Source: Glaciimonas sp. CA11.2 (lineage in GTDB: Bacteria > Pseudomonadota > Gammaproteobacteria > Burkholderiales > Burkholderiaceae_D). Taken from it: a DNA stretch of 64,000 nt. Under the pieces are notes generated by a model that made no database searches, was not told the DNA's origin, and saw nothing but the letters and a program-made list of their open reading frames with translations. The DNA lies in contig NZ_JAVIWL010000001.1 of assembly GCF_034314045.1 (NCBI RefSeq), positions 3,596,001 to 3,660,000 of the forward strand, read 5' to 3'. This document shows positions 37,032 to 44,849 of this stretch, in pieces. The position numbers were made by a program, and so were the translations under genes. Position 1 is the first letter of the stretch. Each line of letters starts with the position of its first letter.

Positions 37032-38917
37032 GTAACGGGAGCGGAACAATTAGACTGACGATGGCGCAAGCATTGGTGCGCTATCTGGCGGCATTGCGAG
37101 TGGACCATGTGGACGACCGTGGCACCGTATCGGGTGAAGAAGCATTATTCGGCGGTGTTTTTGCCATTTTCGGTCATGGCAACGTGGCTGGATTAGGCGA
37201 AGCCCTATATCAGCATCGCGAAGAATTGCCAACTTACCGGGCGCATAACGAGCAGGCGATGGCGCACGCCGCCATTGCTTATGCTAAAACGCATATGCGG
37301 CGGCGCATGATGGCGGTGACCAGTTCTATCGGTCCCGGTGCGACCAATCTGCTAACTGCGGCGGCATTGGCGCACGTCAATCGATTGCCAGTATTGTTGT
37401 TGCCGGGTGATATTTTTGTCTCGCGTCGACCCGATCCGGTATTGCAACAACTTGAAAACTTTCAGGATGGTACGGTATCCGTGAACGATGCGTTTAAGTC
37501 ATTGTCACGTTATTTTGATCGTATTTATTATCCCGAGCAATTATTGACCGCGTTACCCCGCGCAATTCAGGTGCTGACCGATGCGGCGCAATGCGGACCA
37601 GTAACTCTGGCGTTGCCGCAAGATGTGCAAACCATGGCATACGATTATCCATTGGCTTTTTTTAAGCCGAAACTGGTGACCTTTCGCGCCCAACCGCCAT
37701 CAGAGGACGCATTGCAAGAGGCCTTAGCATTGCTGAAAAATGCGCGACAACCACTGATCGTCGCGGGCGGCGGTGTCTTGTACGGGCAGGCAACAGCAGC
37801 GTTGCGCGCATTCGCCGAAAAGCATGGTGTGCCGGTTGCAGAAACACAAGCCGGTAAGGGCGCATTGCCTTGGGATCATCCATTGCAGTTGGGCGCGCTT
37901 GGGGTAACGGGTTCACCTGCCGCGAATACATTGGCAGATCATGCCGATGTCGTGATTGCGATTGGTAGCCGGTTGCAGGATTTCACCACCGGATCGCATT
38001 CATTGTTTGCACAGGCCAAGTTGGTCAGTATTAACGTCAATCCATGCGACGCCATGAAATGGCACGCTTCCGGAATGCTGTCGGATGCAGGCTTGGGATT
38101 GACTGCTTTATCCGACAGACTTAAAGATTGGCGCGCTAGCGAGGCCTGGACTGTTGAGGCGAACGAGCAAGCCCAAGCATGGCGCGCAACGGTGACCGGC
38201 ATTACCAATCGGCGTGAAATACCCTTACCGGTGCTGCCTTACGATGGCGAGGTTATCGGCGCGGTGCAACGTTCAAGTAATACTTCACCGTTGAGCGACA
38301 TTGTCGTGTGTGCCGCGGGAACGTTACCTGCAGAACTCCACAAACTCTGGAGGACGGCAACACCCGGTGGCTATCATGTCGAATATGGCTATTCCTGCAT
38401 GGGTTATGAGATTGCGGGTGCGCTGGGCGTCAAGTTAGCCAAGCCAGATCGCGATGTCATTGTAATGATCGGTGATGGCAGTTATCTGATGATGAATTCT
38501 GAGATCGCCACATCGGTCATGCTGGATAAAAAGTTGATCATCGTCGTCCTCGACAATCGCGGTTATGGTTGCATCAATCGCTTGCAGCAAGCCTGTGGCG
38601 GTGCGCCGTTTAACAATATGCTGGAAGATTGTTTGCAAGGCGCGCTGGGTGTGCCCCAGATTGATTTTGCGATGCATGCCAGATCGTTGGGTGCGTTGGC
38701 CGAAAATGTCAAAACCATTCCCGAGTTAGAAGCGGCAATGCAACGCGCCCGTGCCGCTGACCGTACTTATTTGGTGTGTATCGACACCGATCCGAAGCGC
38801 ACGACGGAAGACGGCGGCTGTTGGTGGGAAGTCGCAGTGCCGGAAGTGTCGGCACGGACCTCGGTTCAAATGGCCCGTGAGCAATATGAGCATGCGCAAC
38901 TGAACCAAAAACTCTAA
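37028..38917 (+). CDS. iolD: 3D-(3,5/4)-trihydroxycyclohexane-1,2-dione acylhydrolase (IolD)
   Basis: Thiamine-diphosphate enzyme of 629 residues that opens the inositol ring, giving 5-deoxyglucuronate. It has the acetolactate-synthase-like three-domain layout: PYR domain (FGHGNVAGLGEAL, YRAHNEQAMAHAAIAYAK, SIGPGATNLLTAAALAH), central domain (PLIVAGGGVLYG) and PP domain with the cofactor motif GDGSYLMMNSEIATSV. ATG overlaps the iolC stop; iolE follows within 12 bp. Cytoplasmic. Confidence 0.95.
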   Translation: MSNGSGTIRLTMAQALVRYLAALRVDHVDDRGTVSGEEALFGGVFAIFGHGNVAGLGEALYQHREELPTYRAHNEQAMAHAAIAYAKTHMRRRMMAVTSSIGPGATNLLTAAALAHVNRLPVLLLPGDIFVSRRPDPVLQQLENFQDGTVSVNDAFKSLSRYFDRIYYPEQLLTALPRAIQVLTDAAQCGPVTLALPQDVQTMAYDYPLAFFKPKLVTFRAQPPSEDALQEALALLKNARQPLIVAGGGVLYGQATAALRAFAEKHGVPVAETQAGKGALPWDHPLQLGALGVTGSPAANTLADHADVVIAIGSRLQDFTTGSHSLFAQAKLVSINVNPCDAMKWHASGMLSDAGLGLTALSDRLKDWRASEAWTVEANEQAQAWRATVTGITNRREIPLPVLPYDGEVIGAVQRSSNTSPLSDIVVCAAGTLPAELHKLWRTATPGGYHVEYGYSCMGYEIAGALGVKLAKPDRDVIVMIGDGSYLMMNSEIATSVMLDKKLIIVVLDNRGYGCINRLQQACGGAPFNNMLEDCLQGALGVPQIDFAMHARSLGALAENVKTIPELEAAMQRARAADRTYLVCIDTDPKRTTEDGGCWWEVAVPEVSARTSVQMAREQYEHAQLNQKL

Positions 38918-38929
38918 TTGGAAAATATC

Positions 38930-39859
38930 GTGGCTAAACAATTCAACGTAAAAATTGGGATCAATCCAATCTCCTGGATGAACGATGATTTGCCCTCATT
39001 AGGTGGTGAAACCCCGCTTGACGTCGCGCTATCAGAAGGGGCGCAGATCGGCTATCGCGGGTTTGAATTGGGTAATAAGTTTCCCAAGGAGGCAGCCGCA
39101 CTCGCTGCTGTACTGGGCAAGTATTCGCTGGAATGTGTATCGGGTTGGTACTCCGGTCGATTGGCGACTGGCACGGTTGAGGATGAGATTATTGGAGTCG
39201 GACCACACTTGCGTCTTCTGGCAGAAAATGGTGCCAAGGTAATGGTATATGGCGAAGTCGCTAATGCAATACAGGGAAGACCGGAACCGCTTTATAAGCG
39301 CCCCCAATTTACTACTCCGCAGCAATGGCAGGAATATGCAGACAAGTTGACCGCGTTTGCGACCTACACGTTGTCACATGGTGTGCGGCTGTCCTACCAC
39401 CATCACATGGGTGCATACGTCGAGACGGCAGCGGATATTGATCGATTGATGGCGCTCACCGGCGAGTCGGTTGGGTTATTGTTTGACAGCGGCCATATTA
39501 CGTTCGCTGGGGGCGATGCATTGGCGGTATTAACGAAACATATAGCACGCGTGTCACACGTGCATTGCAAGGATGTGCGTCCGTCCGTGATGAAATTGGC
39601 CCGCAATGGCAATTGGAGTTTCCTGCAAGCAGTTATTAATGGGGCTTTCACTGTCCCGGGCGATGGCGCGATTGATTTTTCGGCATTGCTATTGATGCTC
39701 TATCATCACGATTATCAAGGCTGGTTGGTGGTGGAAGCGGAACAGGACCCAGCCGTTGCACCGAGTTATCAATATGCCGAAATGGGCTATCAACATCTCG
39801 CCGGATTGGTGCAGGGAATTGAGAGCGGTAGTATTTTTGGATTGGAGGAAGCCGCATGA
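38930..39859 (+). CDS. iolE: Myo-inosose-2 dehydratase (IolE)
   Basis: Dehydrates scyllo-inosose to the trihydroxycyclohexanedione; 309 residues of the xylose-isomerase-like TIM barrel. Visible segments: IGINPISWMNDDLPSLGG, YRGFELGNKFP, YHHHMGAYVET, LLFDSGHITFAGGD and VVEAEQDPAV, which carry the metal-binding Glu, Asp and His. GTG at 38930 is preferred as start because GGAAAA lies eight bases upstream; a TTG at 38918 directly after the iolD stop is the alternative. The stop overlaps the iolB start. Confidence 0.94.
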   Translation: MAKQFNVKIGINPISWMNDDLPSLGGETPLDVALSEGAQIGYRGFELGNKFPKEAAALAAVLGKYSLECVSGWYSGRLATGTVEDEIIGVGPHLRLLAENGAKVMVYGEVANAIQGRPEPLYKRPQFTTPQQWQEYADKLTAFATYTLSHGVRLSYHHHMGAYVETAADIDRLMALTGESVGLLFDSGHITFAGGDALAVLTKHIARVSHVHCKDVRPSVMKLARNGNWSFLQAVINGAFTVPGDGAIDFSALLLMLYHHDYQGWLVVEAEQDPAVAPSYQYAEMGYQHLAGLVQGIESGSIFGLEEAA

Positions 39860-40650
39860 ACTTGTTAGTTAAAGGACGGCAGCAAGGTCGGGAGATCGTG
39901 CGTGTTACGCCGGAATCGGCCGGATGGCATTATGTTGGATTTGCGGCCTATCGATTAAGTAAAAACGAGCATCTTGATTTTGATACCGGTTCCCGCGAAA
40001 TGTGTATCGTCATTTTACGTGGCGTAGTCAGCGTTCGCGCCGGTGATGCGCATTGGGCTGAGATTGGCGAGCGTCAAAGCGTGTTTGATGATGCTTCACC
40101 GTATTCGGTCTACGTGCCGCACGGCCAAAAGATCAACATTACTGCGCATGATGACGTTGAAGTCGCCATCTGTAGCGCACCGGGTCATGGTGATGTTGCA
40201 GCCCGATTGATTGAACCGGTGACTGCAAAACGCTCGGTACGAGGGCAGGGAAGCAATACGCGCTATGTGTGCGATATTTTGCCGCAAAGCGCACCTGCCG
40301 ATCACTTATTGGTTGTCGAGGTCATTACGCCGGGTGGGCATTCATCAAGTTATCCGCCGCACAAACACGATACCGATGACATCCCGACTGAGAGCGCTTT
40401 GGAAGAGACGTATTACCACCGAATAAATCCTGCTCAGGGATTTACTTTTCAACGGGTCTATACAGATGATCGCTCTCTGGATGAATCGATGGCGGTGGAA
40501 AATCATGATGTTGTGATGGTGCCAAAGGGTTATCATCCAGTCGTAGCACCGCACGGTTACGACTGCTATTACCTCAACGTAATGGCGGGGCCGAAGCGCA
40601 CCTGGCATTTTAAAAATGACCCTGCCCATGATTGGTTAATGCCGCGTTAG
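39856..40650 (+). CDS. iolB: 5-deoxy-glucuronate isomerase (IolB)
   Basis: Converts 5-deoxyglucuronate to 5-dehydro-2-deoxygluconate, the IolC substrate. The 264-residue bicupin shows the metal-binding segment [16 protein letters not shown] and [20 protein letters not shown], then [19 protein letters not shown] at the C terminus. ATG overlaps the iolE stop, so iolC-D-E-B form a tightly coupled unit. The next gene is about 205 bp away. Confidence 0.95.
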   Translation: MNLLVKGRQQGREIVRVTPESAGWHYVGFAAYRLSKNEHLDFDTGSREMCIVILRGVVSVRAGDAHWAEIGERQSVFDDASPYSVYVPHGQKINITAHDDVEVAICSAPGHGDVAARLIEPVTAKRSVRGQGSNTRYVCDILPQSAPADHLLVVEVITPGGHSSSYPPHKHDTDDIPTESALEETYYHRINPAQGFTFQRVYTDDRSLDESMAVENHDVVMVPKGYHPVVAPHGYDCYYLNVMAGPKRTWHFKNDPAHDWLMPR

Positions 40651-40855
40651 TAGCGTCTGTTGTAAGGATGGTGCAAGTAGGACGGAGGAACATAGCGCGA
40701 TCCGTCATCCGATGCGGCGACAGTTTTTTAGCGTGCCCATTTTAGTTTCATGCGAGAAATTGTTGACGTGGTTGGCGCATCATCGCTTTCCAGACTACCG
40801 GACAACACCAGGCAATATTACGCATTTCGTATACATCACTTTCGAGGCAACTACT

Positions 40856-42358
40856 ATGTCATCACCCACAGTTATTGGTCACTTCATCAACGGTCAGCAT
40901 GTCGCGTCAAAAGCCGAACGCTCCAGCGACGTATTTAATCCTGCCACCGGCGCTATCAGCGCCAAAGTCGGTCTTGCGTCGACCGCCGAAGTCGATGCAG
41001 CGGTTGCTGCCGCAAAGGCCGCGTTCCCTGCATGGTCGGCATTGCCGCCGTTGCGTCGCGCCCGCATTATGTTTAAATTCAAAGAATTACTCGATAAAAA
41101 CCATGATCGCCTCGCGGCAATGATCACCAGTGAGCACGGCAAAGTGTTTACCGACGCTAAAGGTGAAGTTACGCGCGGTATCGAGGTTGCCGAATTTTCC
41201 ACTGGCATACCGCAATTGTTGAAGGGTGAATACACAGAGCAAATTAGCAATGGCATTGATGCATGGACTATGCGCCAGCCATTGGGTGTTTGTGCTGGGA
41301 TTACGCCGTTCAATTTTCCTGTCATGGTGCCGATGTGGATGTTTCCTATGGCGATTGCCTGCGGCAACACGTTCGTATTGAAACCATCCGAGCGCGATCC
41401 CTCAGCTAGTTTGCTACTGGCTGAACTGTTGACAGAAGCAGGTCTGCCGGATGGCGTCTTTAACGTGGTGCAAGGCGATAAAGTAGCGGTTGACGCAATC
41501 CTGGATCATCCGGACGTGAAGGCAGTCAGTTTCGTCGGATCAACACCTATTGCTGAATACATCTATGCCACCGGCTGCGCCAAGGGCAAGCGCGTGCAGG
41601 CATTGGGCGGTGCAAAAAATCACATGGTCGTGATGCCGGATGCTGACTTGCATCAAACCGTAGACGCGCTAATTGGTGCTGGCTATGGTTCTGCGGGCGA
41701 GCGTTGCATGGCGATTTCCGTCGCAGTCGCCGTTGGTGATGTTGCCGATAAGCTGGTTGCAGCGCTGGCCCCGCGTGTGCGCGAACTGCGCATCAATCAG
41801 GGCATGGACTTAGAGGCTGAAATGGGTCCGGTCGTGACACAAATTCACAAGGATAAAATCCTTGGTTACATCAACGACGGTATCGCTGCTGGTGCAACGC
41901 TCGCTGTTGACGGGCGTAGCTTTACTTTGCCCGGTCATGAAAAAGGGTTCTTTCTTGGCGGCACGTTGTTTGATCATGTCACCGCCGAGATGAAAATTTA
42001 TCAGGAAGAAATTTTCGGACCAGTGTTATGTATTGTGCGGGTACCTGATTTTGCAGCGGCTTTGGAACTCGTCAATGCGCATGAATTTGGTAACGGCACC
42101 GCCATCTTTACACGCGATGGCAATACCGCACGCGAATACACATCAAGAGTGCAGGTCGGAATGGTCGGCGTCAATGTCCCTATTCCGGTGCCGATGGCAT
42201 TCCATAGCTTTGGCGGTTGGAAGCGGAGTCTGTTTGGAGATCATCACGCACACGGCCCGGAATCAGTGCGCTTCTATACTAAGCAAAAAGCGGTGACACA
42301 ACGTTGGCCAGCAACGATTGCAGCTGGCGCAGAATTTGCCATGCCGACAATGAAATAG
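40856..42358 (+). CDS. mmsA: CoA-acylating methylmalonate-semialdehyde dehydrogenase
   Basis: Last step of the pathway: malonic or methylmalonic semialdehyde to acetyl- or propionyl-CoA with NAD and CoA. 500 residues; aldehyde dehydrogenase fold with [15 protein letters not shown], the glycine motif [12 protein letters not shown] and the nucleophile Cys284 in [11 protein letters not shown]. It ends with the MmsA-typical [19 protein letters not shown]. The ATG at 40856 has a GAGG ribosome-binding site; the frame stays open 48 codons upstream but that part looks non-coding. This is IolA/MmsA; valine catabolism cannot be excluded. Confidence 0.94.
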   Translation: MSSPTVIGHFINGQHVASKAERSSDVFNPATGAISAKVGLASTAEVDAAVAAAKAAFPAWSALPPLRRARIMFKFKELLDKNHDRLAAMITSEHGKVFTDAKGEVTRGIEVAEFSTGIPQLLKGEYTEQISNGIDAWTMRQPLGVCAGITPFNFPVMVPMWMFPMAIACGNTFVLKPSERDPSASLLLAELLTEAGLPDGVFNVVQGDKVAVDAILDHPDVKAVSFVGSTPIAEYIYATGCAKGKRVQALGGAKNHMVVMPDADLHQTVDALIGAGYGSAGERCMAISVAVAVGDVADKLVAALAPRVRELRINQGMDLEAEMGPVVTQIHKDKILGYINDGIAAGATLAVDGRSFTLPGHEKGFFLGGTLFDHVTAEMKIYQEEIFGPVLCIVRVPDFAAALELVNAHEFGNGTAIFTRDGNTAREYTSRVQVGMVGVNVPIPVPMAFHSFGGWKRSLFGDHHAHGPESVRFYTKQKAVTQRWPATIAAGAEFAMPTMK

Positions 42359-42535
42359 ATTTGCTGGAGATATTTGTTGTTGGATGGGGCGAGAATGTGA
42401 CGGAAAATCTGCCTTGCTGGCGATTTTCTGTTGCAAGTTCAGGATGCATTTTTCAGGATTTAACCTGATGTTTTGCAAAGCTAAATGAGTGACAATAATG
42501 AAATAAACCTATCTGTTAGTTTATTTCAGATACAA

Positions 42536-42571
42536 AAAAACCGCATAAACATTGATGCTTATGCGGTTTTT
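42536..42571 (-). terminator. Terminator of tRNA-Leu copy 1
   Basis: AAAAACCGCATAA pairs with TTATGCGGTTTTT across a ten-base loop, about 20 bases beyond the tRNA 3' end on the minus strand. It can also act in the plus direction after mmsA. It is related in sequence to the hairpin after copy 2 (44414-44445). Confidence 0.85.
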
Positions 42572-42591
42572 CTATTTTTACACCAATTACT

Positions 42592-42676
42592 TGGTGCCCA
42601 CGGAGGGACTCGAACCCCCACACCCGAAGGCACATGGACCTGAACCATGCGCGTCTACCAATTCCGCCACGTGGGC
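42592..42676 (-). tRNA. tRNA-Leu (anticodon CAG), copy 1
   Basis: An 85-nt tRNA with encoded CCA: acceptor arms GCCCACG/CGTGGGC, anticodon stem CATGG/CCATG with loop TTCAGGT (CAG), a long variable arm of class II type and TPsiC loop GGTTCGAGTCC. It is identical to the copy at 44514-44598. Read on the minus strand. Confidence 0.97.
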
Positions 42677-42720
42677 ATTTGTACTCACCACTTAAGGTGC
42701 GTAGCAATTGCGAAGCACGA

Positions 42721-42750
42721 ATAATACGTGTATTTATATGGTTTGGTCAA
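42721..42750 (-). promoter_or_regulatory. Promoter of tRNA-Leu copy 1
   Basis: On the minus strand TTGACC (42750-42745), 18 bp, then TATTAT (42726-42721). Transcription would start about 38 bases before the mature tRNA. The same two hexamers occur before tRNA-Ser at 60870. Confidence 0.7.
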
Positions 42751-42884
42751 CGAAAGAGTGAGGGCGTGATTGTCTTTGAATGTAATCGTTATTCTGATGA
42801 AATGACGTGGATAAAAAATTCATTTTTGACAAAGATTAAGGACTTGCTTTAATCTCACTACTTTCTTGTTATTTAGACATACAA

Positions 42885-43346
42885 ATGACATATATGCGGC
42901 CTAGGCTTTTGCGTCATCTCGCTAATCAGCTTTCCATAAGGCTTCAGTTTGTTTTTTACGTCGGTCTGCTGATTACTGGTTTTGTCCCTCGCACGGTAAT
43001 CGCTGCGCCGCTCTTGCGTTGTCAGATAACACAAAGTGGGGAGTCGCAAATAGTGGATTTTCTGCCGGGAAGTGATCCGTATAGCGTGAAGGCAATTGAT
43101 ATTAATGGCCGGTTCCATTTTAAGGCCGTTGTCATTGGCGACGCGCGTAAGATTACCTATATCAAACTGTACATTTATGATCACGCTTTGCCGCAACCGA
43201 TGCTGCTGCATGAAGCAAAATATCTGGCGCCAGTGCCATCATCGGACGACTCCCCTGCCGCGCTTACCGGCGTAATTGACGTTTATTCAATGCCAATGCA
43301 GCGAAATTTGCAATACGGATGCGCTTTACTGGAAATTGCACCATGA
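42885..43346 (+). CDS. Secreted protein of unknown function
   Basis: 153 residues with an N-terminal hydrophobic segment (LQFVFYVGLLITGFV) followed by a possible signal-peptidase site near VIAAPLL, then a beta-rich mature domain (CQITQSGESQIVDFLPGSDPYS, YIKLYIYDHALPQPMLLHEA) with two cysteines in the mature part. I recognise no family. Its stop overlaps the start of a CapA-type gene by four bases (ATGA), so the two are translated together. The pair lies between two identical tRNA-Leu genes. Confidence 0.65.
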   Translation: MTYMRPRLLRHLANQLSIRLQFVFYVGLLITGFVPRTVIAAPLLRCQITQSGESQIVDFLPGSDPYSVKAIDINGRFHFKAVVIGDARKITYIKLYIYDHALPQPMLLHEAKYLAPVPSSDDSPAALTGVIDVYSMPMQRNLQYGCALLEIAP

Positions 43347-44341
43347 AGCGTATTGATTGGTTGGGAGCGATACTGTGGCTAATCATGGTGAGCGGGGTGA
43401 CGTTGGCCTCGGCACAAATTCCCGAGGCGTCGGTATCCATTGCTTTCGTTGGCGACATCATGCTCGCTGAGACACCTGGGAAGGTTGTAAGGAGCGGACG
43501 AGACCCTTTTGCACCATTTGCAGCGACCTTGAATGCGGCGGATATTCGAGTAGGGAACCTCGAGTGCGTGGTGGCTACTAAGGGTACACCTCAACCCGAT
43601 AAGCCATTCACCTTTCGAGCTAACCCGCGTACTTTACGCGTTCTCAAGCGTCATTTTGACGCCGTGGGTTTGGCAAATAATCATTCTGGCGACTACGGTC
43701 CCATTGCCTTTGCTGAAATGCTTGATCTGTTGGATGGTAATGGCATCGGTTACTTTGGTGGTGGTCGTAATCTTCACCAGGCTCACCAACCCTTGATTAT
43801 CGAGCGTAATGGTTTGCGGGTTGCATTGTTAGGTTATGACGAATTTATGCCCAGAAGTTTTGAAGCAGATGTCGATAAGCCTGGAATTGCATGGAGTGAG
43901 GACGAGCAGGTCCGGTTGGATATTGGTCGAGCGCGAACAGTTTTTCAAGCTGATCTGGTTATTCCAGTTATGCATTGGGGCTGGGAAGACGAGCCTAACG
44001 CTAGCGATCGTCAGCGGCAGCTAGCCCGGACGATGATTGATGCCGGTGCGGATGCCGTAGTTGGTGGTCACCCACACGTCACTCAGAACGTTGAGCAGTA
44101 TCGTGGGAAGCCGATTATTTACAGCTTGGGTAACTTTTTGTTCAATGGATTTACGGAGCAGGCCAATATTACGGGCTGGCTTTTACGTCTCGAACTGGAT
44201 CGCGAGGGCGCACGTTCCTGGCGGACAGTGACCGCCCATATCGATCACGAGGGTATTCCCCATCCTGCAATGATCGGAGACGAATTGTGCTGGAATAGGG
44301 GGGAAGAAAAAGCCAGGGACTGCGCTGCTGCGCCCAACTGA
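43343..44341 (+). CDS. CapA/PgsA-family metallophosphoesterase-like protein
   Basis: 332 residues with an N-terminal signal or anchor segment (LGAILWLIMVSGVTLASA) followed by a CapA (PGA-cap) domain: IAFVGDIMLAETPG, VGNLECVVATKG, VGLANNHSGDYG, VIPVMHWGWEDEP and VVGGHPHVTQNVE contain the metal-binding Asp, Asn and His residues of the calcineurin-like fold. Family members take part in poly-gamma-glutamate or other surface polymer handling, but no capBC-type ligase genes are here. The ATG at 43343 overlaps the preceding stop and has GGAA upstream, so it is preferred over an in-frame ATG at 43319. Actual substrate unknown. Confidence 0.85.
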   Translation: MKRIDWLGAILWLIMVSGVTLASAQIPEASVSIAFVGDIMLAETPGKVVRSGRDPFAPFAATLNAADIRVGNLECVVATKGTPQPDKPFTFRANPRTLRVLKRHFDAVGLANNHSGDYGPIAFAEMLDLLDGNGIGYFGGGRNLHQAHQPLIIERNGLRVALLGYDEFMPRSFEADVDKPGIAWSEDEQVRLDIGRARTVFQADLVIPVMHWGWEDEPNASDRQRQLARTMIDAGADAVVGGHPHVTQNVEQYRGKPIIYSLGNFLFNGFTEQANITGWLLRLELDREGARSWRTVTAHIDHEGIPHPAMIGDELCWNRGEEKARDCAAAPN

Positions 44342-44413
44342 TGCTCATCATTGTTGCGGTGGCTTGGTATGATGGCGTAGCGGGTCATGATTGTTTGCAT
44401 AATAAAAAAGAAA

Positions 44414-44445
44414 AAACCGCATAAACATCGATGTGTAGGCGGTTT
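44414..44445 (-). terminator. Terminator of tRNA-Leu copy 2
   Basis: AAACCGC (44414-44420) pairs with GCGGTTT (44439-44445), with an inner ACATCGATGT; on the minus strand a T-rich run follows. It is a diverged relative of the hairpin at 42536-42571. Confidence 0.7.
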
Positions 44446-44513
44446 CTCTTCTTATTCTTACTTTATCTTGTAACTTTATTTTTGTACTTGTCATGTTTAT
44501 TGCACCAATTACT

Positions 44514-44598
44514 TGGTGCCCACGGAGGGACTCGAACCCCCACACCCGAAGGCACATGGACCTGAACCATGCGCGTCTACCAATTCCGCCACGTGGGC
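44514..44598 (-). tRNA. tRNA-Leu (anticodon CAG), copy 2
   Basis: Same 85-nt sequence as the copy at 42592-42676, with encoded CCA and anticodon CAG. The identity extends 11 bp past the 3' end (96-bp direct repeat 44503-44598), while the promoter side differs. Confidence 0.97.
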
Positions 44599-44666
44599 TT
44601 GAAAATTGAAACTATTCAAGCTATCTTCGAAGAATTAAGTCTTGACTAAATCCTGCGAAGACGAAG

Positions 44667-44694
44667 ATTATAGATGAAAGTGAAAATAAGTCAA
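44667..44694 (-). promoter_or_regulatory. Promoter of tRNA-Leu copy 2
   Basis: On the minus strand TTGACT (44694-44689), 16 bp, then TATAAT (44672-44667). It would give a leader of about 60 bases, unlike the promoter of copy 1. Confidence 0.7.
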
Positions 44695-44849
44695 CTTGCG
44701 GTGCTGTGTGGCATGATTTGGTGTGATAAAAAGTTGCTAACTAGGAGAATGACCCTTTCCTCCGTTACACTAGGCACTGATTGCAAGTCTTTTATGCTCC
44801 GCTTTAACCAATTTCCCGATTTTATCTATAACAACTATTCCCACGCCTC

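Noticed and set aside
40712..40855. 48-codon N-terminal extension of the semialdehyde dehydrogenase
   Set aside because: Family members start at the ATG at 40856, which has a GAGG ribosome-binding site; the upstream part reads as non-coding.
42516..42707. Minus-strand protein frames over the tRNA-Leu genes (also 44348-44557)
   Set aside because: They are translations of the tRNA and its flanks.
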